Shown here in pieces: positions 27,938 to 35,819 of a DNA stretch of 64,000 bases. The first letter of the stretch is position 1; each line of letters begins with the position of its first letter. Source of the stretch: Bin107 sp965221655. GTDB lineage: Bacteria; UBA8248. The stretch covers positions 2,294,001 through 2,358,000 of the forward strand of contig OZ244906.1 of the NCBI GenBank assembly GCA_965221655.1, in the 5' to 3' direction. The notes beneath the pieces are model-generated. The model saw only the letters and a program-made list of their open reading frames with translations, searched no databases and was not told the origin of the DNA. The position numbers and the translations under genes are program-made.

Positions 27938-28271
27938 ACGCACGCTCCATCGAGGGTTTCCTGGGAGTCCGTAAAATCTTACACCTTTCGCGTTTTGTCA
28001 ATTCCGACGTACAGTCGCAGGGCTAGTTCCACAGTCTGATTTTTCGCCGATCAACCTGGCGCGGACAGGTCAAGCCTTGTTCCTGCGAAGGCTTTTGTCT
28101 TGTTGTCGACTCCGCTGCGAGCGGGCGCGTATTCCTCTGTGGGGGAAATCCACACACGAACGGACCGTGTTCCGGCGTCCACGCGCCGGAGTTCCCCCCA
28201 GGCTGGCAACCGCGCCTCCCGCGTGGAACAATGCGTGGTGGCGAGTGCTTTTTGTGAACGAAGGGGTGGCG
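27938..28271. other. intergenic region between the DUF429 gene and the candidate selenoprotein gene
   Basis: 334 nt, divergent arrangement. It holds the minus-strand promoter at 27973-28001. No further gene was seen, and no clear plus-strand promoter for the selenoprotein gene. Confidence 0.45.
27973..28001 (-). promoter_or_regulatory. predicted sigma-70 promoter for the DUF429 gene
   Basis: On the minus strand, a perfect TTGACA (27996-28001), 17-nt spacer and GATTTT (27973-27978), about 35 nt from the GTG start. The perfect -35 makes this one of the better promoters in the window. Confidence 0.5.
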
Positions 28272-29072
28272 ATGGGCTTGCGCAGGTGGAAGGACAGGAT
28301 GGTGGCGCGCCTTTTGGTGCGATATCCGCGTTTGGTCGAGAAGTGGGCGGGGAGCCGCGATTTCTCCGCGGAGGCGGCGGGTTTCGGCGCAGGTGCTGGG
28401 CACACGCCCTGGACGCGGCTCGCGAAGCCGGTGCGCGCGGCCTGCGTCGGGCTGGTGACGACCGGCGGGGTGCACCTCAAGACCCAGACGCCTTTCGACA
28501 TGAGCAACCCCGACGGCGACCCGACGTTTCGCGAAATACCCGCGGACACCGAGCCTGCGGCGCTGGCGATCACCCACGACTATTATGATTTTCGCGACGC
28601 CCAAGCGGACGTGAACATCGTGTTGCCGCTGGAGCGGCTGCGCGAGCTGGCCGCGGAGGGGGCGATAGGCGCGGTCGCGCCCGTGCACATGAGCTTCATG
28701 GGCCACGTCGACAACGAGTTGGTCGAGCGCCTCATCGGCGAGACGGCCCCGGCGGCGGCGCGGCGCATGCGCGAGGCGGGGGCGGACGCGGTGCTGCTCG
28801 CGCCCGTCTGAGGGCTGTGCCATCGCTCGGTCGGGCTGATTCAGAACGCGATGGAGCGCGCAGGGATGGCGTGCGTCTCGGTGACGCTGGTGAAGGAGAT
28901 TACCCAGGCGCTGCGCCCCTCGCGGGCGGTGTTCGTGCCCTGGCCGCTGGGCCACCCCTTGGGCAGACCGGGAAATATTGAACAGCAGCGCGCCGTGCTG
29001 TATGATATGTTCGCGTTGCTTGAGGAGGCGAAAGCGCCCGGCACACTTATCGAACCGAACCATCCCTGGTGA
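28272..29072 (+). CDS. candidate selenoprotein B family protein (GrdB/PrdB-like), UGA-encoded Sec180
   Basis: 266 aa when the in-frame TGA at 28809-28811 is read as selenocysteine. Upstream, residues 54-140 carry family blocks GLVTTGGVHLKTQTPFDM and ALAITHDYYDFRDAQADVN and the PVHMSFMGH segment. The TGA falls in LLAPV-U-GLCHRSVGLIQ, giving U180-x-x-C183 where relatives have U/C-x-x-C, and the frame then continues for 86 codons with family-like VKEITQALRPSRAVFVPWPLG. In characterised glycine/betaine/proline reductases this Sec is catalytic; this short form has unknown chemistry. ATG 28272 follows AGGGGTGG. If not Sec, the gene would be a nonsense pseudogene. Confidence 0.78.
28820..28854 (+). 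promoter_or_regulatory. candidate bacterial SECIS stem-loop inside the coding sequence
   Basis: Nine nt after the UGA, CCATCGC (28820-28826) pairs perfectly with GCGATGG (28848-28854). Inside, GGTC (28829-28832) can pair with GATT (28838-28841) with two G-U pairs, leaving apical loop GGGCT about 21 nt from the UGA. Distance and early loop G fit known bacterial SECIS rules from memory; an alternative inner pairing (TCGG/CTGA) exists. Confidence 0.5.
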
Positions 29073-29401
29073 TGGATTCGGGGCCGGCGACATATTCCTG
29101 CGGGCAGGACGGCTTTCTCTGGGGAGGGTTTTTCGGGAATTCTCACGCAATGAAAATTCTGTCATGAGAAAAACCCGGGAAAACCCGGTAAAACCCGAGA
29201 AAACCTGGGAAAATACGGAAAGAGAAAACAGCCTGAAACGCGGTTTTTGGAGAGGGTGGTGCAAACCCGCGCGTACAGGCTTCCCATCGGACGCAAGGAG
29301 ATTTCCTCCGCCGGGCAAAGAGGCATGACCGCAGAAACACATTGCGAATCAACAGGTTGCGCCAGACGCCACCGGAAGATCTGGCGCACGGGGAGGTTGT
29401 C
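29073..29401. other. 329-nt intergenic region holding the left 10-bp repeat array
   Basis: No gene seen. It contains the repeat at 29171-29220. The remainder is A-rich and then G-rich, without a clear promoter or terminator. Confidence 0.45.
29171..29220 (+). repeat. five tandem 10-bp units (AAACCCGGGA-like), left copy
   Basis: Five units in exact 10-bp register: AAACCCGGGA, AAACCCGGTA, AAACCCGAGA, AAACCTGGGA, AAATACGGAA. A-tracts recur once per helical turn, which would favour curved DNA. A related array in opposite orientation lies at 43481-43530. Confidence 0.85.
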
Positions 29402-29995
29402 ATGGACACAGCCGTGAACCTCAGCGCTCCTCTGGCTCGTTTGGTGGAAGAGCTCGAAGGCGTCCACGAGACGGGCGCGCGCGGGCGCGATTTCATCCAC
29501 GCCGCCGAGCCCGCCCTCAAACGCCTGCTGAAATCGGATTCCTTTCTCCCGCCCGAGGCGTACGTGCCTGCGCCGGATGGGTACGCGCGCCACTTGCTTT
29601 ATCGCGATCCCGGAGAGCGTTTCGTCGTGGCGGCGATGGTCTGGAAGCCTGGGCAGGGCACCCCGATTCACGATCACGACGGCGCTTGGGGGGTGCTCGG
29701 CATGGTGCATGGCGGCCTGGAGGTCGTGAATTATTTCGCGGACGCGGACGTTGTTGAGGGAGAGGTCGCGCTCAGGAGTGAACCGCCTCACACGCCATTG
29801 GCTGGAGCACCGGATTCGGTGTGTGGTTGCGCTGACATCCACAAGGTGTGCAACCGGCGCGACGACGTGGCGGTCTCCATCCACGTGTATCCGCGTGATT
29901 TGCGCTCGTGCCATTTCTTCGAACCCGTAGACGGGGCGGAAAATCGTTTTCACGCCCGCCGCATAGCCCTTTCCTACACGGAGGAGTCTTCCTAG
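29402..29995 (+). CDS. cysteine dioxygenase type I-like cupin
   Basis: 197 aa. The cupin iron site of the CDO family is visible: TPIHDHDGAWGVLGMVHGG gives His90 and His92, and SIHVYPRD gives His161, together a three-His facial triad. CDO-type enzymes oxidise cysteine or other thiol acids (3-mercaptopropionate and related) to sulfinates. GGGGAGG lies 5 nt before ATG 29402. It is downstream of the candidate selenoprotein on the same strand but separated by 329 nt with a repeat, so co-transcription is uncertain. Thiol substrate is unassigned. Confidence 0.82.
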   Translation: MDTAVNLSAPLARLVEELEGVHETGARGRDFIHAAEPALKRLLKSDSFLPPEAYVPAPDGYARHLLYRDPGERFVVAAMVWKPGQGTPIHDHDGAWGVLGMVHGGLEVVNYFADADVVEGEVALRSEPPHTPLAGAPDSVCGCADIHKVCNRRDDVAVSIHVYPRDLRSCHFFEPVDGAENRFHARRIALSYTEESS

Positions 29996-30196
29996 CGGCT
30001 TTCGCTCCCCCGCCGGGAAGACGCAGGACAGTGCAGAACATCGGAGTGGAAGGGCTCTCGTTCGTTTCCGGGGGGCGAGAGGCCGTATGCACATTCTCGT
30101 CGGTTTGTGCTTTGTCGGGAGCGGCTCATCGGGTTCTCTGTTCGATAGAATTCCTTACGCATAGACTTTCCCATTTTTCATCTGCAAGAGGTTTGT

Positions 30197-31057
30197 ATGC
30201 GCCGTAAGGGTGGTTGGTATGCTGGTATTGAGACGGTGTCGAATTTTCGCATGTCTTTCCGGGACTGGAGGCCAGCCAAGCAGAGCATACCTTTCCCGGT
30301 CGTCGCGCTGCATGGTTCGCTGAGCCAGAGCGGTATGTGGAACGACTTGGCGGAAGACGCCGGAACGATACGGATGATATGTCCGGATCAGCGGGGATAC
30401 GGAAGAACGCAAGACCCGGGCGCGGGCGATGCCGCCGCAGATTTCGCAAAAGATGTCGTTTGCCTCGCCGACGCACTCTTGCTGGATCGATTTATAGTGA
30501 TGGGCCATTCCTTCGCCGGGGCCATTGCCCTGGCCGTTGCCGCGAAACGCCCTGAGCGCGTTGTCGCGACCGTGTTGATGGATCCCACGGTGGGTGGCGG
30601 TCCGAATGCGGGTGTGGTCCCGGCGGTGAACGATCGACCGGTCGAGTTCGAAAGCATCGCCCAAGCACAAAAAATTTTCACACAGAATGAAGAGGGATAT
30701 TGGCCGCCCGCCCGGACTAAGCGGTTCTTGCGCAACGTTTTGCTATGCGATAGTTCGGAAGGATTTTGCAGGGTCCCTTACCAGAAGGACAGACTCCTTC
30801 GGTTGAGAGAGTTTCAGGCGACCTCCGCGAGTGATTACGATCCCGTTTTTTGGGCGGAGAGAACGAAATGTCCCGCCCTGGTGTTTCGTGGGGGGAGAAG
30901 CAGACGGTTCGACGCGGAATCGGAAAAACTTTTAACGAAGGCGCTGCCTGCGCAATCCCGGATGGTCGTGTGCACGAAATCCGGACATTTCCCGAACGTT
31001 TCCGAACCGACGGTTGTGCAACGAGAACTCAAGGAGTTTTTGGCAGAACTGAGATGA
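30197..31057 (+). CDS. alpha/beta hydrolase
   Basis: 286 aa. ALHGSLSQSGMW is the oxyanion HG motif, CPDQRGYGRT follows, and VMGHSFAGAI holds the nucleophile Ser105. FRGGRSRRFD carries the acid region and KSGHFPNV the His. It is a general esterase/C-C hydrolase fold with no readable substrate. Start ATG 30197 follows AAGAGG. Its TGA overlaps the ATG of the next gene by 4 nt, so it is coupled to the APC-Usp transporter. Lower GC than the flanks of the window. Confidence 0.85.
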   Translation: MRRKGGWYAGIETVSNFRMSFRDWRPAKQSIPFPVVALHGSLSQSGMWNDLAEDAGTIRMICPDQRGYGRTQDPGAGDAAADFAKDVVCLADALLLDRFIVMGHSFAGAIALAVAAKRPERVVATVLMDPTVGGGPNAGVVPAVNDRPVEFESIAQAQKIFTQNEEGYWPPARTKRFLRNVLLCDSSEGFCRVPYQKDRLLRLREFQATSASDYDPVFWAERTKCPALVFRGGRSRRFDAESEKLLTKALPAQSRMVVCTKSGHFPNVSEPTVVQRELKEFLAELR

Positions 31058-33267
31058 GCAAATCGAACAGCAACAACATGCATCACATAGAGACTGAACT
31101 CAGTCGCGATTTGGGGCTTGCCTCCGCCCTTTCCATCGGCGTCGGCACGATGATAGCGGCGGGCATTTTCACTCTCTCCGGCCTGGCTGTCAGGGACGTG
31201 GGTTCATCGGCCATCGTTGCCTTTCTCTTGGCCGCGCTGGTCGCCGCATTCACCGCGCTGACCTATTGTGAATTTTCGTCCTTGTATCCGGAATCCGGAG
31301 AAGGGTATCTCTACGCGAGGAAAACGTTTCCTGCACCACTCGCCTATCTTGTGGGTTGGACGCTGGTCCTAGGCTATACCTCCTCATGCGCTTTCTACAT
31401 CAGCAGTCTTTCTTCTTATTTCAACGAATTCGTCTGGCATTCTCCCTATGAGCAAATGTCGGGAATCCTGGGGCTCATTTGTCTCATTTTGCTCAATATC
31501 AAAGGAACGAAAGAATCGGCTCGCTTTCAAATCTTCGTTACCGCGGGAAAAGTCATATTGTTGTTCTGGTTCGTTTGGGGCGGGTTGGGCAAGTTCGATA
31601 CGCATGTCCTGCTGGAGAGAATGAGTACTGACTTTCCCAAGATTGGAGCGACGGCCGGGTTGGTTTTCATTACCTTTTTCGGTTTTTCGGCAATTGCCGC
31701 TTCGGCCGGAGAGGTCATCAATCCGATCAAGACGATTCCTCGCGCGATTTTTCTTTCGATGGCGCTTGTGACGATTCTGTACACCTTCGTGGTTTTTGTC
31801 ATCGTGGTTGCGGATCTTAAGGAATACTCGGAAGCGGCGATGGGCAACGCGGCGCGTCTTTTTCTCGGCCCCATCGGTGGGATGGTGATTGTCGTAGGAG
31901 CACTCTTCTCGATGATTTCCGCTTCGAACGCATCGATTCTGGCAGGTTCGCGGGTCGTGTTGTCCATGGCCCAAATGGGGCACCTGCCCTCGGGCATCGG
32001 CGCGATCAACGTGCGAACACGGACTCCCATCATTGCGCTTATTTTGGTAGGAGGAACGATTGTTCTGTGTACGCAAAGCTTCGCCCTGGAAAATTTGGCG
32101 CATTTTGCGGACACCATTTTGTTGCTAGCACTGATACTGGTAAATGCAGCTCTCATATATCACCGCAGGAAGTTTCCCGGCCTGCGCAGACCTTTCCGCG
32201 TTCCTTTGGTGCCGCTGTTGCCGCTTTTGGGAATTGGCGCGAACATATATTTGCTTTCGCTGATATTGCGGCACCCCGAACCGTTCGTGATGGCGGCCCT
32301 GTGGCTGATTGTGGGGATGCTCGGTTTTCTGGCTTGGAAGGGTTCTCAGGCGGAAGAGGACTTTCTGCCGGGCGAGCCATCCCGTGTAGCACAGGTCAAT
32401 ATGGAGGGAGAGGAGAGCGATTTCCGCGTATTGGTTCCCATCGCAAACCCGAGCAACGTGGCCCCGCTGGTAGACATGGCGTCGGCGATTGCCCAGGAAA
32501 ACGATGGGGAGATCATCGCCATGCGAGTCGTATCATTGCCCGAGCAGGTCCCGACGAGTCGTGAGACCTCATACGTCGAGCGCGAAAGAAGAATTTTGGA
32601 ACAGGCCCATGTGCGCGCCAAGGCGAATGGGGTCAGAATCAGTTCTTTGGTAGTCATAGGCCGCAATCCGGCACGCGCCATACTGGAAACGGCGAGAGAG
32701 CGGCACTGCGATCTGATCGTGCTTGGCTGGAAGGGGTATACTTCTACCGCCAATCGAATTTTGGGCGAGGTAGTCGACGACGTCGTTAATCTCGCACGGG
32801 CGGACATCATGCTGGTGAAATTGGTAGGCAAGATGGAGTTCAAGAACATCCTGTTACCGACGACCGGGGGAATACATGCACGCTTGGCGGAGCGATACAC
32901 GGCCCAGGTAGCGAAGGCCTACAACGCAAGGCTGGTCGTATCAACGGTCGTTTCTCCGGAATCCGGAGAGGAGCACAGACACTCCGTCGAGCAGGGTCTG
33001 AGCGAAGCGGTGGGCCGGATCAACGACGAGAGTAGCGTTCACGTGGAGAGCCAAGTCATCTCGCACAAATCTGTTTCGGTTGGGATCATACGCGCGTCAG
33101 AAGAGTATGACGCGATCGCCATGGGTGCTGCCGGAGAGAGTTTTTACAAACAGATTCTTTTCGGTTCGATCCCCGAAAACGTCGCAAAGCACATCGACAA
33201 GACGGTTATCGTATACAAGCATTATTCCCCGGTAAAAGCATTGGTGGGGCGGGTGATGGAAAACTGA
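31054..33267 (+). CDS. APC-superfamily amino acid permease fused to two UspA domains
   Basis: 737 aa. Residues ~15-430 form an APC permease with about 12 membrane helices (LGLASALSIGVGTMIAAGIF near 20-39, FFGFSAIAASAGEVINP near 208-224). Two universal-stress-protein-like domains follow at ~456-592 and ~595-722; the first contains VIGRNPARAILETARERHCDLIVLGWKG, close to the Usp ATP-binding segment. The tail is cytosolic and may sense nucleotide or stress. The start overlaps the upstream hydrolase stop (ATGA). Transported substrate unknown, probably an amino acid or amine. Confidence 0.88.
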   Translation: MSKSNSNNMHHIETELSRDLGLASALSIGVGTMIAAGIFTLSGLAVRDVGSSAIVAFLLAALVAAFTALTYCEFSSLYPESGEGYLYARKTFPAPLAYLVGWTLVLGYTSSCAFYISSLSSYFNEFVWHSPYEQMSGILGLICLILLNIKGTKESARFQIFVTAGKVILLFWFVWGGLGKFDTHVLLERMSTDFPKIGATAGLVFITFFGFSAIAASAGEVINPIKTIPRAIFLSMALVTILYTFVVFVIVVADLKEYSEAAMGNAARLFLGPIGGMVIVVGALFSMISASNASILAGSRVVLSMAQMGHLPSGIGAINVRTRTPIIALILVGGTIVLCTQSFALENLAHFADTILLLALILVNAALIYHRRKFPGLRRPFRVPLVPLLPLLGIGANIYLLSLILRHPEPFVMAALWLIVGMLGFLAWKGSQAEEDFLPGEPSRVAQVNMEGEESDFRVLVPIANPSNVAPLVDMASAIAQENDGEIIAMRVVSLPEQVPTSRETSYVERERRILEQAHVRAKANGVRISSLVVIGRNPARAILETARERHCDLIVLGWKGYTSTANRILGEVVDDVVNLARADIMLVKLVGKMEFKNILLPTTGGIHARLAERYTAQVAKAYNARLVVSTVVSPESGEEHRHSVEQGLSEAVGRINDESSVHVESQVISHKSVSVGIIRASEEYDAIAMGAAGESFYKQILFGSIPENVAKHIDKTVIVYKHYSPVKALVGRVMEN

Positions 33268-33349
33268 CCGAGCCGCGTGGCGGGTCGGTTCGCAAGTGCA
33301 TGATGGCTTTGAGCCAGAGCAACGAACATTCTTAGTTGAGGCATTGGAT

Positions 33350-34069
33350 TTGTCTAAAATCGTGTTGAGTTCAAAGGAAGCCGTCTCTGATATTCCGAGA
33401 GGTGCGTCGATTCTCATCGGTGGGTTCGGCATATGCGGAATGGCGCATAATTTGTGCAAAGCTTTGAGCGAACGAAAGGATGTTGGTGATTTCCACTTGG
33501 TGTCGAATGCAGGCGGAATGGACGGCTGGGGAGTGGGCATGATGTTCGAAAGTAGTCAGATACGTTCGATCGTCGCCAGTCGTGTGGGACCTGCGTGCAA
33601 AGCGTATGAGGAGCAGGCTTTGAAAGGAGAAATAGCGGTTGAACTCTCGCCGCAGGGGACGTTCGTGGAGAGGATTCGAGCGGGAGGCGCTGGCATCGGC
33701 GGTTTCTTTACCCCGACCGGAGCAGGGACGATCGTGGCCGAAGGCAAGGAAACACGAATGATCGATGGGCAAGAGCATATTTTCGAGGAGCCCATCCGTG
33801 CCGATTATGCCTTCATCAAGGCTTGGCAGGGAGATGAACGTGGGAATCTGTCATACAGGATGAGCGCTAGAAATTTCAATCCAATTATGGCAACTGCTGC
33901 TGAGGTGACCATTGCAGAAGTAGAAGTAATTGTGCCTGTCGGTGAAATTGCACCTGATAACGTACATACACCGGGAATTTTCGTGCAGCGGGTGGTTTTG
34001 GGCGAAGACCTTGAAAAGCCCATCGAAATCGTGACGAATCGGTCTCGCAATGCTCTCGAGGGGAATTGA
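33350..34069 (+). CDS. 3-oxoacid/acyl CoA-transferase subunit A
   Basis: 239 aa. The N-terminus KIVLSSKEAVSDIPRGASILIGGFGICGMAHNL is the SCOT-alpha-like start with the GGFG loop; GGFFTPTGAGTIVAEGKE and ADYAFIKAWQGDERGNL are typical, and FNPIMATAAEVTIAEVE closes the CoA domain. TTG 33350 is chosen because it gives the family N-terminus and has TTGAGG upstream; a GTG 18 codons earlier is possible. With subunit B it would move CoA between succinyl- or acetyl-CoA and a 3-oxoacid. Gap to subunit B is 1 nt. Confidence 0.9.
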   Translation: MSKIVLSSKEAVSDIPRGASILIGGFGICGMAHNLCKALSERKDVGDFHLVSNAGGMDGWGVGMMFESSQIRSIVASRVGPACKAYEEQALKGEIAVELSPQGTFVERIRAGGAGIGGFFTPTGAGTIVAEGKETRMIDGQEHIFEEPIRADYAFIKAWQGDERGNLSYRMSARNFNPIMATAAEVTIAEVEVIVPVGEIAPDNVHTPGIFVQRVVLGEDLEKPIEIVTNRSRNALEGN

Positions 34070-34070
34070 T

Positions 34071-34733
34071 TTGTCTTTGAGCAGGTACGATATAGCGAGG
34101 CGCGCAGCCATGGAAGTGCCCCGAGGCGGGTATGTCAATCTGGGGCTCGGCATACCCACGCTGGTGGGCAATTATATACCCGAGGAATACGACGTCACCG
34201 TCCATTCAGAAAACGGCGTTTTGGGGGTAGGTCCATTTCCATACGAAGGAGAAGAGGACCCCGACCTGCTGAACGCCAGCAAAGAGACCGTGACACTCAT
34301 GGAGGGGGGGGCGTACTTCGATAGTGCTACGTCATTTTCCATGGTCAGGGGTGGCCATATCGACGTTACGATACTCGGCGCAATGGAAGTCGCTGCAAAT
34401 GGAGATCTAGCGAATTGGGCGGTACCCGGTAAGATGATATCTGGAATGGGGGGCGCGATGGATCTTGTCGTGGGCGCCCGGAAAGTAATCGTCACCATGG
34501 AGCATATTTCTAAGAGGGGGGTGCCAAAGATTGTAGAAGCATGCACTCTGCCCTTAACCGGGAAAGGCGTGGTGAACGTTATTATTACGGATCTAGCGCT
34601 CATCATGGTGGAGAGTGAAGGGCTTTTGCTTTGCGAACTCGCTCCCGGCGTGAGCGAGGGGGAAGTACGAGAAAAAACCGCAGTGCCTTTGCAGGTGGCC
34701 TCGAATCTCTGCGAAATGTTTGCGACTGCCTGA
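34071..34733 (+). CDS. 3-oxoacid/acyl CoA-transferase subunit B
   Basis: 220 aa. YVNLGLGIPTLVGNYIPE and the SENGVLGVGP box carry the catalytic Glu, followed by GGHIDVTILGAMEVAANGDLANW and MGGAMDLVVGARKVIVTMEH. TTG 34071 has GAGGGG about 7 nt upstream and begins SLSRYDIARR; an ATG seven codons earlier is the alternative. Both subunits thus appear to start with TTG in the same GATTTGTCT context. Substrate unassigned. Confidence 0.9.
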   Translation: MSLSRYDIARRAAMEVPRGGYVNLGLGIPTLVGNYIPEEYDVTVHSENGVLGVGPFPYEGEEDPDLLNASKETVTLMEGGAYFDSATSFSMVRGGHIDVTILGAMEVAANGDLANWAVPGKMISGMGGAMDLVVGARKVIVTMEHISKRGVPKIVEACTLPLTGKGVVNVIITDLALIMVESEGLLLCELAPGVSEGEVREKTAVPLQVASNLCEMFATA

Positions 34734-34743
34734 GGTCTTGGTG

Positions 34744-35661
34744 ATGATTGATCTGGAAACATACACCCAAGAGTACTGGGGGTTGATGCGCCAACATGCG
34801 TATCGACTGACGGGCAGTATTCTGGATGCGGAAGACATCGCGCAGGATGCGATGTTGCGGGCTATTGAAATGGGTCCTGCGCTCGAGAATGTCGAAGATC
34901 ATCACGAGTGGCTCTACACGGCGTGTACTGAAGCGGCGCTGTCTCGACTACGAGAGCGAAAACCTTTGCAGGTGAAGGAGTTTGACCTTCCCGATTTGAT
35001 ACAAACGACGGGGTCGAGCACCAACGGAGAGACCAAGCCGATAGAAGCGTATACCACTTGGCCGAGCGTTGCGCTCGAGTTTTTGTTTCCTCTTCAATAC
35101 ATGACGCCCGAACAACGCGCTGTAGTCGTACTCAGGGATGGTATCGAGGATGGAGACCGCATCGCGGCGTCTGCAATGAGGCTGACGATTCAGGAGGTTT
35201 TCAGCGTTGCCGACCATGCACACAAGAAACGAATGGAAATCAAAAAATATTGGGAGACAAGGGGGTTTTTCGCGTCGGGTGCGACTCAGGAAAAAACAGC
35301 GCGCGTATTCGAGCGGTTTGTGGAAGCGCTTGGTTTTCGAGACAAGGTGTTGCTACAGGGATTGATGGGGCCGGCCGTGGAATTGATCGTCCGCGAAGAG
35401 CGAAGAACGGGAGATGATTTTGTGGCGGTTGCCTGTACGGAGCTACTGGGTCAAATGGGAGAGAAACTCACGTTCAGTCCCGTCTGGCTCAATGGTTGCC
35501 GTGGTGTGCTCATTTGGGTGTGGCGAACCAGAAGAAGCGAATGGCTGAAGTGCGGTGCCATTACGGTTTTGAGCGATGGGATGAATATAAAAGCAATGAA
35601 ATGGTACCTGGATGGACACCTCCTGCGTTCTATTCAGGCGGAAACCCCACGAGCGGACTAG
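34744..35661 (+). CDS. ECF-type sigma factor with C-terminal SnoaL-like domain
   Basis: 305 aa. Sigma region 2 is YRLTGSILDAEDIAQDAMLRAI near residues 20-41; region 4-like sequence MTPEQRAVVVLRDGIEDGD with a degenerate helix-turn-helix near 118-165 follows. The last ~130 residues look like the NTF2/SnoaL extension of ECF41-like sigma factors, which can autoregulate. The start is ATG 34744, 10 nt after the CoA-transferase stop, on the same strand. No anti-sigma gene is adjacent. Region 4 is divergent, so promoter recognition is uncertain. Confidence 0.75.
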   Translation: MIDLETYTQEYWGLMRQHAYRLTGSILDAEDIAQDAMLRAIEMGPALENVEDHHEWLYTACTEAALSRLRERKPLQVKEFDLPDLIQTTGSSTNGETKPIEAYTTWPSVALEFLFPLQYMTPEQRAVVVLRDGIEDGDRIAASAMRLTIQEVFSVADHAHKKRMEIKKYWETRGFFASGATQEKTARVFERFVEALGFRDKVLLQGLMGPAVELIVREERRTGDDFVAVACTELLGQMGEKLTFSPVWLNGCRGVLIWVWRTRRSEWLKCGAITVLSDGMNIKAMKWYLDGHLLRSIQAETPRAD

Positions 35662-35819
35662 ACTCGGAGCAGAGTAGCCGAAACACTCTGCACAGGGAAG
35701 TATTTGCACCAGGGATTTGGCCTTCGAATGCCCCACCAAACAACTCCATTCAACTCTTCGAAAGCTCCGTTCTCTTCCCTCGCTTGCTCTCTCAAATCCT
35801 TCGGTTTTTCCAAAGCCTG

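Noticed and set aside
28809..28811. TGA taken as a true stop, giving a truncated protein plus a separate short gene at 28851-29072
   Set aside because: Family-like sequence continues directly after it in the same frame with the expected x-x-C; the separate gene would have no ribosome site.
29171..29220. 10-bp array considered as a CRISPR
   Set aside because: Units are contiguous with no spacers and far shorter than CRISPR repeats.
29162..30094. Long minus-strand open frame opposite the cysteine-dioxygenase-like gene
   Set aside because: Antisense shadow of a recognisable cupin gene, starting in repeat-derived sequence.
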